Below, piece by piece: positions 20,700 to 33,403 of a DNA stretch of 64,000 bases; the stretch's first letter is position 1, and every line of letters begins with the position of its first letter. Origin of the DNA: Utricularia gibba (taxonomy: Eukaryota; Streptophyta; Magnoliopsida; Lamiales; Lentibulariaceae); contig CM007990.1 of the NCBI GenBank assembly GCA_002189035.1, positions 4,836,001 to 4,900,000 of the forward strand. Reading direction: 5' to 3'. Made by a program: the position numbers and the translations under genes. Under the pieces are notes generated by a model. It had not been told where the DNA came from. It did not search any database and worked only from the letters and a program-made list of their open reading frames with translations.

Positions 20700-22659
20700 C
20701 CTAATTTTAGGTTTGAGATCCCCCATCCCAACACATAAAGGAAAAGAGAGAGTCCATTGCTTCACAATAGCCGGGACACGCCACAAAGGTTGAAATCAAC
20801 GGAAATTATTAGAAAAATAGAATTTAGAATCTTAAAAATTAAATAATCAAGTATATAATAAATGTAAATCAGTATTAATTGATTAAATCAAATATTTTGT
20901 AATATAATATAATATTGTTATATACTTGGGTTTCTAGTACACAAAAAATGATTGAATTCTTAATTTCAACAAAAATGGTTTGTTAAAATGAGATCTCTAA
21001 ATTTTAGAGATAAAAGTTGGGCCGGGCCGGCCCGACCGATTTGAAAGTGTCTTTGCCATTTTTCGAATTAGGGCTAGGCTAAAGTCCAATTACATAAATA
21101 CATAATTAATATGACTTTAACCAAATTATTTATTCCGTTGGGTTGATCCTCATGGAATTACCATATAATAAATAAAATATTTTAAAAACTAATAAATATT
21201 TTAATTTTATTTAAATAATTTATAGAAACAAATTTAAAATTATTATGTAAATTATTATTCATATTATTTATCCTAAAAATCCTATTTTCAAATTGGCCCT
21301 AGCTCGTAGCCTTAAAGCTCAATCAGTCCTTCGGGTTTTGGGTAAGAAAGCACGATAATGTTTCGGATCATTAATATACATTCACAAGCATGATTTTTTG
21401 TAAAACCGGGCCAGGTTGGTCCACATTCTTGGGCTTTAACTTTCATCCCTACTAAGTATATAGAGAGTTGTGATTTTAGAAAAATATTTAAAAAAACGGT
21501 TTTATTATTAATTTTTTACTATTTTTGTAAAAAGTACAAATTTAAAATCCTTTATCATTTTAAAAATCGGTTGAAATTCAACTTATATTTTATTAAAAGG
21601 ATTTCTTGAAAATTATTTTTCTCTTTTGGGACTATTGGAATCATCATGATGAAAAATGCAAAAATACTAAATTTGAATGCATAAAAATTGTCAATTCATT
21701 ATTTTTATTTTACAAAATATTATTTTTTTATAAAATGAAAAATATATTATTTAAAAGAGTGGTTGGCGCCAAACAATAGGTGTTCCCAAGTTGTGATAAA
21801 CGCACTCATAGATTTTTTTTCAATTTTTGGTAAAATTAAAATACAAATTAGATGATATCGAAAATCAGTTTTTATAACTACAACTAGGTATATCTAGTTG
21901 ATAAACACGATTTAGTGTCGAGTTGAGAAACACGATTTAGGGTCGACTCGGGGAGTTGGTCCTATATTAAGGTTCATTTAATTTTTTTCACAAAAATTTA
22001 GGCTTTCGACTAATGAGCCAGTGATTGAACCTTATTCTTCATTAAACAAAAATAGTTAGCGATTTTTCACTCTTGGTTAAACAATCATTAACAACAACTA
22101 CGATTTCTTGTTTGAACCTTTGATTCTGAAATTATCAATCATTATTCTCTTCTTTTTTCTTTTTCGATTCTGTTTTTTTAGATTTTTTTATTTTGTGTCT
22201 ATTAATTGTTTTGAAACCCTAGAAACTTGCATTTGTCCAAAAGATTGGTTTCCTGAGGATCGAAGATTACAAAATTTCTTTATGAATGAGAATGATGAAG
22301 CATCCTCCTCAAAAACTCACTAAATTTATCTTTATTTTGTTTTGATTTCTTTAATTTTTTAAATATAACTAACCAAAAAAAGTTTTTAACTCCATCGATA
22401 TTTTACATTACCAATCCAAGCCTGGAATAAGAATGATAGAAAATTTAAAATCATATAAGATTTAAATTTAAATTTTATATTTCTTCTTTATGATGATTTT
22501 ATATGATTTTTTTAATTTACAAGCTATTTTTAATTAAATAAAATGGATCAATTAGAGTTAAAGACTTCAACTCATCAACCCTAACTCACCAAGTCTAGGT
22601 TTCCATGCCGACCCGTGAACGTACAATCGTGACTCATAAACGTTACGAGATGATATCCA
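20700..22659. other. AT-rich spacer with a TRIM LTR fragment
   Basis: A TRIM LTR-like fragment lies at about 20808-20945. The block at 21450-21840 (TTTTAGAAAAATATTT and TTATTAAAAGGATTTC segments) is duplicated at 32160-32530. An open frame at 22108-22323 is low-complexity (Phe-rich) and I do not call it a gene. Confidence 0.5.
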
Positions 22660-22936
22660 ATTGGTCTCTCCTTCTCTTTATGTTCCACAAAGTAGAGAAG
22701 CAGGTTGGCAGGTTACGAGATGGGATTGCAGCTTCCGTCGTGTTGCTCTTTTCCGATCCGCCGCCGTGGCCCTCCGATCCGTCAGGATCACCAGTCAGCG
22801 AACACACATTTTGATAAGTATGCGAATGAGTACATGCGATGACAGCAAGGAGTATAGAGACACGACAAACGGCTTTTCAGTATTGGGCATAGCCAATTGG
22901 TCTCCAAACGATTCTGAAACGTCGCATAAGGATTGA
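22660..22936. repeat. Upstream module U, copy 4
   Basis: Matches the other U copies at AGAAGCAGGTTGGCAGGTTA and CACGACAAACGGCTTTTCAG. It is about 1.6 kb before BURP5 and separated from it by very AT-rich DNA. It may be left over from a lost gene, because BURP5 has its own different promoter. Confidence 0.6.
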
Positions 22937-24490
22937 GTTAATTGGAAATAGTACGCAGTGCGTGTTTTTTCTTATAAAATTGGTCATTTCAATTTTAAAA
23001 ATAGATATAATATATATCAATATGTATATATATGATTTTTTATTTTTTTAATATAACATATACGTATATATTATATTTAAACTTATTATAGTTAAAATAA
23101 TTGCATAATAATATTAATTCAGTTTATTAATAATGACTAAATTTCAGACAATACAATCTTTTCAAGTGTTTCAATTATTAACAAAAGTATTTAAATATCT
23201 AAAATTTTTTATACTGTATGTATATAAATTAGAAAGTCACATTTTAAATTTTTTAATGCATGTAAGTTTCCTTAATATATGACTAAATATAAATCTGAAA
23301 TAAATCATGTTTTTTACATAATTTTTATTTTAAGTTTTTATTATAAATTTATACAAAATTATATAAACTTTTCAAAAAAATCCACTTTTAAAAATGAATA
23401 AAAAATGTGAAGGATCATGATTCTGACAATTTTATACTTAGATATTCCATTTGAAAACTATTGAAAGATAATGATTGATATAAAATTATTTGAATTATGT
23501 TTTTAATTTAAATTATTTATTATTTTTTGAAAGTGAAAACATTTATTTATTTCATAGAATACAGCATATAATCATTTACATTTTTTTCTTTATTTAAATC
23601 CAAAGATGATGGCAATTTTTATAATGAAAACTACACTACGTCCACTTTTCTAATAAGTAAACGAGACAGTGGCCATTTTTATACTTCACCCTACGCCTAT
23701 ATAAACCCACATCATTATTGAAAAATATAAAACAATACTAATACTTTCTTGAATACAAATAAGAATATAGATTTCTGTACAGAATAGAAACTTTAAAAAA
23801 ATAATTTTATGAGCTATTAATAGTGAATTATTTATAAATACATATTTTTCCTTTTTATAATGAAATCACATGTTTCTCGATTCGAATGCATCACGCGACA
23901 AACCAAGGACTGGGCCAGGCTCACGCTCTCTGTCCCCGAATGGGCCCAGTCTAATTATCTTGGGCGCCACATATCTTGTGGCGGCTCACTATTTTTTTAG
24001 TGGTGGGACCCAATTCATTTCAAACACAAAATAATGGAATCTTGATATAAAGCATCTCTCACGTTGATAACACACTACATTATAGTAATGATATCTAAAT
24101 TTCAAATGATTCCATCAAATTTTACCGCATATTTAATTTTTTTAAATTCTCAATTTTTGTATTAATACGTTATGCATTTTTTAACCACGTGCCCTATGAA
24201 GTTGTGTCGGGTCACGAGATAAAGAAAGGAGCTTGTTATATTTTTGAACCACGTGCCCTATAAAGTTGTGTCGGGCCAGGCGGATGTGACGCCGTGACGC
24301 CGTACCGTAATTCTTTTATAATGAAGTGTGTTATATTTAATATTTTTTTAATTATTTTTTGAGTAGAAGTAAAATTATTAATTTAAATATAACTTCGAAT
24401 TAGGTCAATAATTTTAAAATAGGGAATATTGGGCTGAAAATTTTTAAAAAAATTATTTAGTAATCTCCTGTTCCGCCGGCCGCCACGAGT
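22937..24490. other. AT-rich spacer and BURP5 upstream region
   Basis: From about 23683 this is homologous to 35789 onward, upstream of BURP7 (CGCCTATATAA, GACTGGGCCAGGC and CCACGTGCCCTATAA segments). No gene seen. Confidence 0.5.
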
Positions 24491-24498
24491 TATAAATA
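24491..24498 (+). promoter_or_regulatory. TATA box of BURP5
   Basis: TATAAATA lies 53 bp before the start codon. The promoter type is shared with BURP7 and differs from the BURP2/4/6 type. Confidence 0.65.
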
Positions 24499-24543
24499 AA
24501 AGGTTGTTTCTCGGTGAAATCCACCCCCCATCTTCTCACAGCG

Positions 24544-26109
24544 ATGCTTCCCATAACCTCATCGACGGCACCCGCCGCTTCTCGTCAGGGGCGCCTCCTC
24601 TTGTGGACGGCGGTCATCGTCTTCGCTCTAATTTCCAACGTGAGAGATCCCGAACTCGGTTCTGTTTCCTGGATTGAGTGAAGTGAAGTAGCTCACTTTT
24701 CTTTGTGATAATGGATGCAGGTGGGAAGGGCCGGAGGAGGAGTTCAGTTTGGTAAAACCGAGGATCATCAATTAACTCCTAGAGCTTATCTCCTTCGTTA
24801 CTGGGAAGAGCATGTCACTGGTGGCCTACCCAAATCGGAGTTCTTGATGGATAAGGCGTCGCGCCTCACGGCGGCGCAGTACGCTGAGTTCTTAAAGGTC
24901 TCCGATGATCCGAAAGCCCTGTCGGAGCGGTGGCCGGAGCTTTGTGCACAGGCTAACCTCATGTGCTTTCCCGATTCTGTGGTAAGTGTGAAGAACACCT
25001 CCTTGGTTATCGCTTTCATTCTCTACAACGAGTACCGCAGGGGCGGCTCTCACAAAAATCAAAAGGTAACAAGCGAAGTTTCTTCTTCAGCTGATGGAAG
25101 TAATTACAGGATTTAATTTTAAAATTTAAATTAAATAAATCTTTTTTGTAAGAAAAAAACATTTATTTTTATTTGAATTATTTTTCTTCCATTTATTATC
25201 AGGAAAATATAAACCCAGAATTACTGGATATCGATTTCCAGAATTACAACAAAGGAGGTCCTAAGAAGGTATTGAAATTATGCTGCAGATTATTGAAATT
25301 GTATTTTATCTGGAAAAAATGCATTTTTTTTTCATATTTGAAAGTTGGTATATTGTTTTGGACAGCGGGAGAAGCCGATATACTCCGGCACCAAATTCAG
25401 ACGCTACAACGTGTACCACAAGGACGCGGACGGCAACAAGCGGGTACCGCCGGGCATATTCTTCAGGGAGGCGGCGCTGAAATCAGGGGCCCCGGTGCTC
25501 ATGCCGGACTTCATAGACAGAAAGCCCATAAGGTCATTTCTGCCGCGCCGCATCATCTCCAAGCTGCCGTTCTCCTCCGACAAGATATCCGATATCAAGT
25601 TTATTTTTCATGCACAAGTCGACTCAAGCAAGTCCAAAATGTTCACAGAGGCAATCGAGGATTGCGCGCGAGCCCCTAACCGGGGCGAGACGAAGCTATG
25701 CGTGGCGTCGATCGAGGACATGATCGACTTCGCCACGATCGTCCTTGGCCGAGACGTGGTTGTTCGAACCATGGATGGTGCAGCAGGCTCCAATGCCACG
25801 GTGCTGCTGGGTAACGTCAGAGGAATCAACGGTGGAAGAGTGACCAAGTCCGTTTCGTGCCATCAAACCCTTTATCCCTACTTGCTCTACTACTGCCACT
25901 CCGTTAATGGCATTCGGGTCTATGAATCCGACCTCCTGGATCTGAAAACGAAGGCCAGGATCAACCATGGGGTTGCTGTTTGTCATGAGGATACTTCTTC
26001 CTGGAGCTCGAACCATCCGGCTTTCGCCGCCCTGGGCTCCGCCCCGGGTGAGATCGAGGTCTGTCATTGGATCTTTCAGAATGATCTGACATGGGTGGTT
26101 GCAGACTGA
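24544..26109 (+). CDS. BURP5: four-exon BURP-domain protein
   Basis: Exons 24544-24639, 24721-25065, 25203-25268 and 25366-26109, all in phase 0, give 416 aa. Signal peptide of 32 aa (LLLWTAVIVFALISN), then the PG1-beta-type block (TPRAYLLRYWEEHVTGGL). Exon 2 ends with ILYNEYRRGGSHKNQK. Exon 3 encodes a single repeat (FQNYNKGGPKK). Exon 4 starts with FRRYNVYHKDADGNK and then the BURP domain with CH-X10-CH-X27-CH-X25-CH-X8-W. The frame is intact. It is a close duplicate of BURP7, with the same exon sizes and near-identical protein. Differences from BURP7 include KLCVASIE for KRCVASIE and DCARAPN for DCERAPN, positions that are conserved across the array, so BURP5 may be under weaker constraint. 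Confidence 0.9.
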
Positions 26110-26349
26110 GCGCAAGAATGTAGAAATAAATAAGTCTTATGTTGCTTCAATGAAAGCTCAAGCTCCCAATGTGGTGTATGATTAAAGCATTATGAACTAA
26201 ATATTTAAGAGATATTGAGTATGATGATGGCCACACATGTGACCTGCGCAATCAATGTTTCTATGCCCGGCATCGCGACAAGAAACAACAGAGGACATGA
26301 CGGCTCTTGGAGACCGCCCGCCACCTAAAGCAAATTAATTGGAAAGCCT

Positions 26350-26419
26350 ATCGCGAGCAACGCTCAGTTGCTTGTTTCATCTCTTCACCCAGCAATGGCG
26401 TCTGATCATCCACTCCACC
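26350..26419 (+). pseudogene. Five-prime stub of a BURP8-type gene
   Basis: The sequence matches the BURP8 leader and start (GAGCAACGCTCAGTTGCTT, then ATGGCGTCTGATCATCCACT, with ATG at 26395) up to 26419. At 26420 it switches abruptly to module Y sequence (AGACAGCCAGCTACAAGG), as found near 16058. Only about eight codons of the gene survive. The switch marks an illegitimate or unequal recombination joint. Confidence 0.85.
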
Positions 26420-26490
26420 AGACAGCCAGCTACAAGGTGGCGTGTGGGGAGCAGCCACTTGGGCATTTCCATGACTGGGTCTTCCTTTGA
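26420..26490. repeat. Truncated module Y at the recombination joint
   Basis: Matches part of 16058-16130 (ACAGCCAGCTACAAG, GGGAGCAGCCACTTG, TTTCCATGACNGGGTCTTC). It ends before the copia element. Confidence 0.75.
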
Positions 26491-26569
26491 ACTTACCGTA
26501 TTCGTGTGACAAAACAATAACTTTTTTTATACCATCATTAGTAGAAGATAACACAATATGAGAATCAGC

Positions 26570-26928
26570 TGAAAGGATTCGTGTAGCCTCCGATCTCGAA
26601 GCCTTAAGAGGATTTCTGGGGTTTCTCGGATGAACACAAGAAATGTTTTATTTTATTCCGCACAAAAGAATTACATTGTTTGTTCCTAATTTATAGAGTA
26701 AAGGAATAGCTTCAGCCATTGACTAAGGACACGGAAAGAGGCTGATTTGCTTGCGGAATTTGTGGGGGTTTCCTTCTTTTGTTGTTTTCTTGCATCCTGT
26801 CCAGAATCAGTTCTTGAATAAGATTGTCATCTCCAGCGTTGATTGATTTGCATTCCCTTCCAAGTATAGTTACTCATCAATTGCTGGCTTACTTAGGCAG
26901 AGTAAAGTCTTCGCATCAGATTCTAACA
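26570..26928 (-). repeat. 3' LTR of the copia element
   Basis: 359 bp, TG...CA ends, paired with 31438-31796. Confidence 0.95.
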
Positions 26929-28282
26929 CTCCTCCTTGATGGGAAGTGCTTTCCTCCTCCTCAATTTCAGGTGTTCCTGGGAGTTCTTGAAGGCCCATGG
27001 TGTCTCGGTGTTGACAGAAGCTTTTGGGATAGAGGAATTTGGTGAGTGCATCGGATGCTTGTAGTTCCGAAGGTATGTGCTCCAGGTGAATTATTCCAGC
27101 TTGTACATAGTCCCTTAGGACATGAAATTTCACATTTATGTGCTTGCATCTTCCAAACAGCACAGCATTTTTAGACATGTGAATTGCTGATTTGTTGTCT
27201 ATCTTGATGGTTATGGGTCTGGTCGTTGGCATTTTGAGATCATCTAGGATCTTTAAGATCCACACCACATGATTTGAGGCTGCTGCGCATGCCATGTACT
27301 CCGCTTCAGATGATGATTGAGCAACCACTTCTTGTTTTTTACTGTTCCAAGAAAACGCTGTTCCGCCTAGAGTTAAAATGTAGCCTGTTGTTGACTTGTA
27401 ATCTACTAGATCACCTGTGAAATCACTGTCTACATAGCACTCAAGTAGGGGGTTAGTGTATTTTTTGAAGTGAAGTGCAAAATTGATAGTACTCTTTATA
27501 TACTTGAGAATTTTAATTGCTGAATCAAAGTGATTTTGGTGTGGCTTTGTCATGAATCTAGAGAGATAACTTACAGCGAAGGTGATGTCTGGCCTTGTAG
27601 CAGATAGGTACATGAGTGAACCGATGATGCTTCGGTATATTCTTTCGTCCACTAAGTTTCTTGGGTCTGATATGTTTGCCTTTCCTTGCATTGTGTCGAT
27701 TGGGACTGGTTTTGCATCTGGTGAGATGGGTATTGAAGTATATTTTCCCTTGCTGAGCCTATATTTCTTGATGAGGTCCCTGCAGTATTTAGTTTGTGCT
27801 AGGGTGATATAATCATCCCCTTGTGTGATCTCCAGCCCGAGGAAATATCTAACTTCACCTAGATCAGACATCTCAAATGCTTTCATCAAGTTTTCCTTTT
27901 GCTGTTTGATGAGTTCTTGATCTGCACCTGTTATGAGTATGTCATCTACGTATAATGAGATAATTACCTGTGCTTTACCTGGTGTGTCTAAGATGTACAA
28001 TGTAGGATCGCTCTTGCTTCTTTTGTATCCGGTGATCAAGAAGTGTTTGTCTATTTTGGTATACCATTCCCTTGGTGCCTGTTTGAGACCGTATAGAGCT
28101 TTGTGGAGAAACAACACTTTCTCTTCTTCTCCCTTTCTCACAAATCCAGGGGGTTGTTGGATGTAGATTTTTTCTTGCAGTGTTCCATTTAAAAACGCCG
28201 ACTTCACGTCAAGGTGGTAAACTTTCCAGTTGTGACATGCTGCAAGTGCTAGAATGAGCTTAATTGTATCAAGCCTGGCCAC
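26870..28282 (-). pseudogene. Copia pol, reverse transcriptase and RNase H part
   Basis: About 470 codons, open on the minus strand, extending slightly into the LTR. It shows the reverse transcriptase (YVDDILITG with the catalytic Asp pair; VKSAFLNG upstream) and the copia RNase H (YVDSDFTGD, IDNKSAIHMSKN). It is separated from the integrase part by a TAA stop and a frame change at about 28283-28312, inside the sequence that normally links KARLVAKGYSQ to ARLDTI. The domains themselves look well preserved. Confidence 0.9.
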
Positions 28283-28310
28283 AGGTGCAAAGGTTTCATT
28301 GTCCGAGTCC

Positions 28311-30170
28311 TTACTTTTGAGAGTATCCTTTCGCCACTAAACGTGCCTTCAACTTGTTTATTGTTACATCTGCATTCAGTTTTGTCCTAAAGACCCATTT
28401 GACTCCAATTGGTTTTCTGTCTGTTTTTTCAACTAGGCTCCAAGTTTGATTTTTTTCTATCATTCTGATTTCTTCTTCCATTGCATATTTCCATTCTGGT
28501 TGTTCCAAGGCTTTATTGACTGAATCTGGTTCTTTGTAGGCATTTTGCTTGTTTGTTCCATCTGCCATCAGCACATAATCTGAATCTGGGTATCTTGTTG
28601 ATGGAGTCCGTGTTCTACTGCTCCTTCTTGCTTCGGATTCCAGGTTTTGTGGTTCTGATTCGTGCACTTGTTCTAAGCGGCCATTTTCTCCCTCTGTTAT
28701 TTCATCTCCAGGAAGATAGATATCGTTTTGGGCATTTTCTACGGACTGCTGCCCAATAGGGTTCGTTTCACTGCTATCTTGCTCTTGATTTCTGCCTTCC
28801 TCTTCGAAAAACATAATTTCATCATTTCTTGTAGCAGCTCGATTTCCAGTTTCATTGCCTTCAGCTCCTGTGTATGCTGGCTCATCTATAATATTTTGAT
28901 TTGTTGTTTGTGTATATTCTTCGTCTGAATTTTCTGGAGTCTGGCTTTGCTCTTCAGATGCATGTTCATCATTTACTTGCTTGTTGTTCCAGTTTGGGAA
29001 GAAGTTCAGAATTTTGGTTTTGAGGTAGTCTCCTGTTTCATGGAACTCTTCTCTTGTTTCTTTCCAATTCCAGCCTCTTTCTTCATCAAATATCACATCT
29101 CTGCTGATGATGATTTTTTTTGTTGCGAGATCCAAAATTCTGAAGCCCTTTGTAGTGTTGCTGTAACCTAGAAATACACCAATTTGAGCCCTTTTGTCTA
29201 GTTTTGACCTCTTTTGCTTAGGGACATGAGTATAGCATATGCATCCAAACACTTTCAGGTGCTCAATACTAGGTACACGCTCATGCCAGAGCTCAAACGG
29301 TGTCTTATATTCTGATGTTCCTTTTGTTGGCAATCGGTTGAGGAGATATACTGCTGTATTTACAGCTTTACCCCAGAATCTCAAAGGAATTTCTTTTCCG
29401 TATAGGAGACATCGCGCCATGTCCATAACTGTCCTATTGCGCCTTTCGTTGACTCCATTTTGCTGTGACGTGTAAGGGGCAGTGAAGTGATGAATTATCC
29501 CTTCTTCATTGCAGAGGTTCTCCAATTCTAGAGCTGTGTACTCTCCACCATTATCAGATCTTATATATTTGATCTTCTCTCCACTTTGATTTTCTACCAT
29601 TGCTTTAAATATCTTGAAGCTTTGTAATACTTCTGATCTGTGTTTAAGGAAAAACACCCAACAAAATTTAGTGAAATCATCTACGAAGATAAGAAAATAC
29701 CTATTTCCTGATAGAGTTTCTGTTTGCATCGGTCCACACACGTCGCTATGAATAAGTTCCAATTTTTTTTTTGAATTCCAGGTTCCTTTTCCGAATTGTA
29801 GATGGCATGACTTCCCAACTTGGCATATTTCGCACACTTCCTTAACTGTGGGGAAGCTTGAGAGCCCTTCAACAAGTGAGTTTCTCTGAATTTTCTTGAT
29901 GGATGTGTAGTTGTGATGACCGAGCCTTTGGTGCCATTGTTTTGCATTTTCTTTTGCTGCCATACTTATCAAAATTTTTGAGTCCCTGCCTTCTTGTGGA
30001 GTTGACGTTCTTAGTGGAAATACTCTTCCTTCCATTGTGATGTTTAGAATCTCCTTGCCAGCTTGTGTTACCACCTTGCAGCTCTGATTTATAAACAGAA
30101 CATTCAATCCTTTAAGCATAAGTTGTCCCACACTGAGTAGATTATGTGAAGCTGAGGGGACATAGTACAC
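28311..30170 (-). pseudogene. Copia pol, integrase part
   Basis: About 619 codons. The N-terminal part has the GAG-pre-integrase zinc-binding pattern (HQRLGHHNY ... CEICQVGKSCH). The integrase core shows IHSDVCGPM and IRSDNGGEYTALELE, consistent with the DDE catalytic residues. An acidic linker region follows and the frame ends at KGYSQK just before the reverse transcriptase. It overlaps the protease frame by about 65 bp in a different frame, a sign of frameshift damage. Confidence 0.9.
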
Positions 30171-30445
30171 ATTTGATACATGCAGGAATGTGCTTCAGTG
30201 TCTAGTCGAATTGTGCCAGTTCCCAAAGCCTTGATATAGTTTCCATCTGCTATTTCTATATCCCTTCCATAGAGTGGCTGATATGATACAAAGATGTCAA
30301 AGTCGTTAGTCAAATGGTTGCTGCATCCACTGTCAATTAACCAAGTGTCTTTAGCTCTTAGGTTTGTTGCTGCTGCTAGAATTGTGTATTTGCGCATATT
30401 GTAAATATCAATGATTTCTTTTTCATTAGAAATGAAGGAGCTCAT
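30104..30445 (-). pseudogene. Copia protease part
   Basis: Contains WLIDSGCSNHLT, the aspartic protease active-site motif (D-S-G) typical of copia elements. Immediately upstream (about 30515-30575) a CCHC zinc knuckle (CHYCKEKGH) is readable. Confidence 0.85.
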
Positions 30446-30580
30446 AGCTTTTGCAGTGTTCTCAGAGTTTTGAGACAGATCTTCATTTTCACTTGTTATT
30501 TTCTCTCTTCTCTTCGGACAGACTCTTTGTATGTGTCCCTTTTCTTTGCAGTAGTGACATATCTTCTCTGGATGCCAAAA

Positions 30581-31314
30581 TCAGTTGACTTGGAGGTGAT
30601 TCTTCTGCTTGCAAAAGGGGCACTCGGGATGAGGTCCAATTCGCACCTTATGATCAGATTTCTTTTCAAAATTTGCTTTGAAGGCTATCTCCTTGCTAGC
30701 TCTTGATGCCCTTGTGCTGTCGGTTAATTCAGCATTGTAGAGAGCATTCAGAAGTTCCTCAGGGGTGTGCTTTTTCAATCCTCCAGAGGCTACAATAGCT
30801 GTTAGTGCTGTATCAAAAGAACTGGGCAGTGCAGAAATGATTCTGTTTTTAATTCTTCTGTCGTCGACTGTTTCTCCAAGCTTTGTGAGTTGCTTCAGAA
30901 TACTATGGAGATTTTCCGCCAGTGTTGTGATTGATTCCCCAGGTTTCAGCATCAGATTATCAAGTAGATGCCACTGGTGATTAATCTCCTTTTCAATTTT
31001 TTCTGGGTAGGTTTGTAAGCTTTGTTCAAAGCCTTCCATGCTGCAATTGGATTTGGGGATTCTATGAACACTTCATAGACTTCAGAGGTGACTGCAGCCG
31101 ATAAAATATTCATTCCTCTAAGTTCCTTGTCTTCTCTTTCTTTTATAAGTCTGCTCCTCTCCTCATTAGTTGCATTTTCAGGGATTGTTAGCTCTGCTTC
31201 AAATACATCCCAAGCCTATTGGCTTTTGAGGTAGAGTATCATCCGTAATGACCAGATTCTGAAGTCTTTTCCATCAAACATATGGAGTGGAATCAGAGTG
31301 TTGTTTCCAGCCAT
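30581..31314 (-). pseudogene. Copia gag
   Basis: The start ATG is at 31314 on the minus strand (MAGNN), with copia gag features (UBN2-like region; MEGFEQSLQ and LDNLMLKPGESITTLAENLH segments). An in-frame TAG at 31216-31218 and a later break at about 30581, inside the zinc-knuckle region, interrupt it. Confidence 0.8.
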
Positions 31315-31437
31315 GTAATCTATAACAAATGAGGGGTCAGAAAACTGTTTCGTAGATAAGTGACTTACGCTCTTCTTGCAAATTCGTTGTGTTGGTTTTT
31401 TTTCACTAGTGAGATGAACATCCCATAGCTGTCACCA

Positions 31438-31796
31438 TGAAAGGATTCGTGTAGCCTCCAATCTCGAAGCCTGAAGAGGATTTCTGGGGTTTCTCGGATG
31501 AACACAAGAAAGGTTTTATTTTATTCCGCACAAAAGAATTACATTGTTTGTTCCTAATTTATAGAGTAGAGGAATAGCTTCAGCCATTGACTAAGGACAT
31601 GGAAAGAAGCTGATTTGCTTGCGGAATTTGTGGGGCTTTCCTTCTTTTATTGTTTTCTTGCATCCTGTCCAGAATCAGTTCTTGAATAAGATTGTCATCT
31701 CCAGCGTTGATTGATTTGCATTCCCTTCCAAGTATAGTTCCTCATCAATTGCTGGCTTACTTAGGCAGAGTAAAGTCTTCGCATCAGATTCTAACA
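31438..31796 (-). repeat. 5' LTR of the copia element
   Basis: 359 bp, TG...CA ends. Adjacent internal sequence on the minus strand begins TGGTGACAGC, a possible but non-canonical primer-binding site. Confidence 0.95.
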
Positions 31797-31801
31797 TCAG
31801 C

Positions 31802-33403
31802 ATCAGAATGTTTCAAATGAGATTTGTACCTCCGTTGTTTATTCTTGAGGACATTTATATGATAGTCATGATTGATCAGTTTATTCCTAGTTTTTATCTC
31901 TACCTTTCCTCAATGTCAATGTAATTGATCAAGTGATACAAAGTCATCTTACGATCATATTGGTGAATCATGATCTTGTAATAATCTCATTCTTGTGACA
32001 GCTTGTGGATCATTGAATCAATAATGAACTCTAAAATTAGATTGATGCTATGAACAATCATATTGTATAAGAGGTGATGAAATTCGTTGATATGAACTAT
32101 CACCTCCTTATTATCACACATCTGTCAATTTCATATGGAGTCAGTATTTTTGCAGACTACATCTCCTATTAAGTGTATAGTGGTTTTAGAAAAATATTTT
32201 AAAAATGGTTTTATTATCAAATTTTTACAATTTTTTTAAAGAGTAAAAATTTAAAAACCTTTATCATTTTAAAAATCGGATGAAATCCAACTTAAATTTT
32301 ATTAAAAGGATTTCGTGAAAATTATTTTTCTCTTTTGGGACGATTGGAATCACAAATGATAGAAAATGCAAAAATAATAAATTTGAATGCATAAAAATTG
32401 TCAATTCATTATTTTTATTATACAAATATTAATTTTGTATAAAATGAAAAATATATTATTTAAAAGAGTGGTCGGCACCAAACAATCAGTGTTCACACGT
32501 TGTGATAAATGGACCTCACAGATTTTTTTTTTAATTTTTGATAAAATTAAAATACAGATTTGATGGTGTTGAAAATCACCATAATGGAGGAAAAGAACTA
32601 AAAGGGAATAAGAGACACCTAATGACAGGGGTCAAAATCAAACGACAACACTAAATCAATATTATGGAAAAATTTTGAAATAGTTTTTACTTTTCAAAAT
32701 TATTTTACAAAAGTAGAATTAAGAAGTAAAAATAAACAACACCTTATTTTTTATAAAATATTTTTTATAGTATAATTTTAAAAATATTTTTGATAGAATT
32801 ACTTTTACAATTAAAATTGTTCTATAATAAAACTATTTTTATTTCTGAAAAATAGAAATAGGTTTTAAAAATTTTTCAAAACATTTCTTAAGTTGTAATT
32901 ATAGAATGAAAGATATATTATTTAAAAGAGTGGCTAGCATCAAACATAGGGTGACCACAGGTTTTTATAAATTAAAATACACAGATTATTCTTTTTCATG
33001 TTTTTTGAAATTAAAATACAAATTTTTAATTAATAAAACAAAATAAATGAGTGGCGACAAAGTGGCTTGCCTATTGCTCATAAAACAAATTTAAAACATT
33101 TTAGACATATATATTTAAAATTATCAATTTACTAAAAGCACTCAATTATTTAAATTTAAATTTTTAGAAATTTGAGAGTCATGTAATTTGAAAATATATG
33201 CTAAATTTATTTAAAATCATTATTAATTTCTGTTGAAATTGAAGTGACAAATTTTAATTAATAGAATACAGGTATATAATTTTGAAAGTTGAAGTATCTT
33301 GTAAATTGAAATAATTTTCAAAATCAAGTTTTTTTTTTTTTTATTGGCTGCACAAATATGTTTTGATACTTAGGTTTTTTAACGTAGTACCTCGGACATG
33401 CAT
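31802..33403. other. AT-rich spacer after the copia element
   Basis: The region at 32160-32530 is a second copy of 21450-21840, and 32930-33300 a second copy of 14270-14560. No gene seen. Confidence 0.5.

Larger units (their letters stand above)
26570..31796 (-). mobile_element. Ty1/copia LTR retrotransposon
   Basis: A 5.2-kb element flanked by the perfect 5-bp target duplication TCAGC (26565-26569 and 31797-31801). The two LTRs of 359 bp (26570-26928 and 31438-31796) begin TG and end CA, and differ at about 9 positions by my count (about 2.5 percent), so the insertion is fairly recent. Read on the minus strand the domain order is gag, protease, integrase, reverse transcriptase, RNase H, which is the copia order. 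A purine-rich tract (complement of CTCCTCCTTG, from 26929) precedes the 3' LTR. Several stops and frameshifts make it non-autonomous as read. Confidence 0.95.

Noticed and set aside
22108-22323. 71-codon frame with a Phe-rich start
   Set aside because: The composition follows the T-rich DNA. The KDWFPEDRRLQNFF end is not recognisable and has no neighbours supporting a gene.
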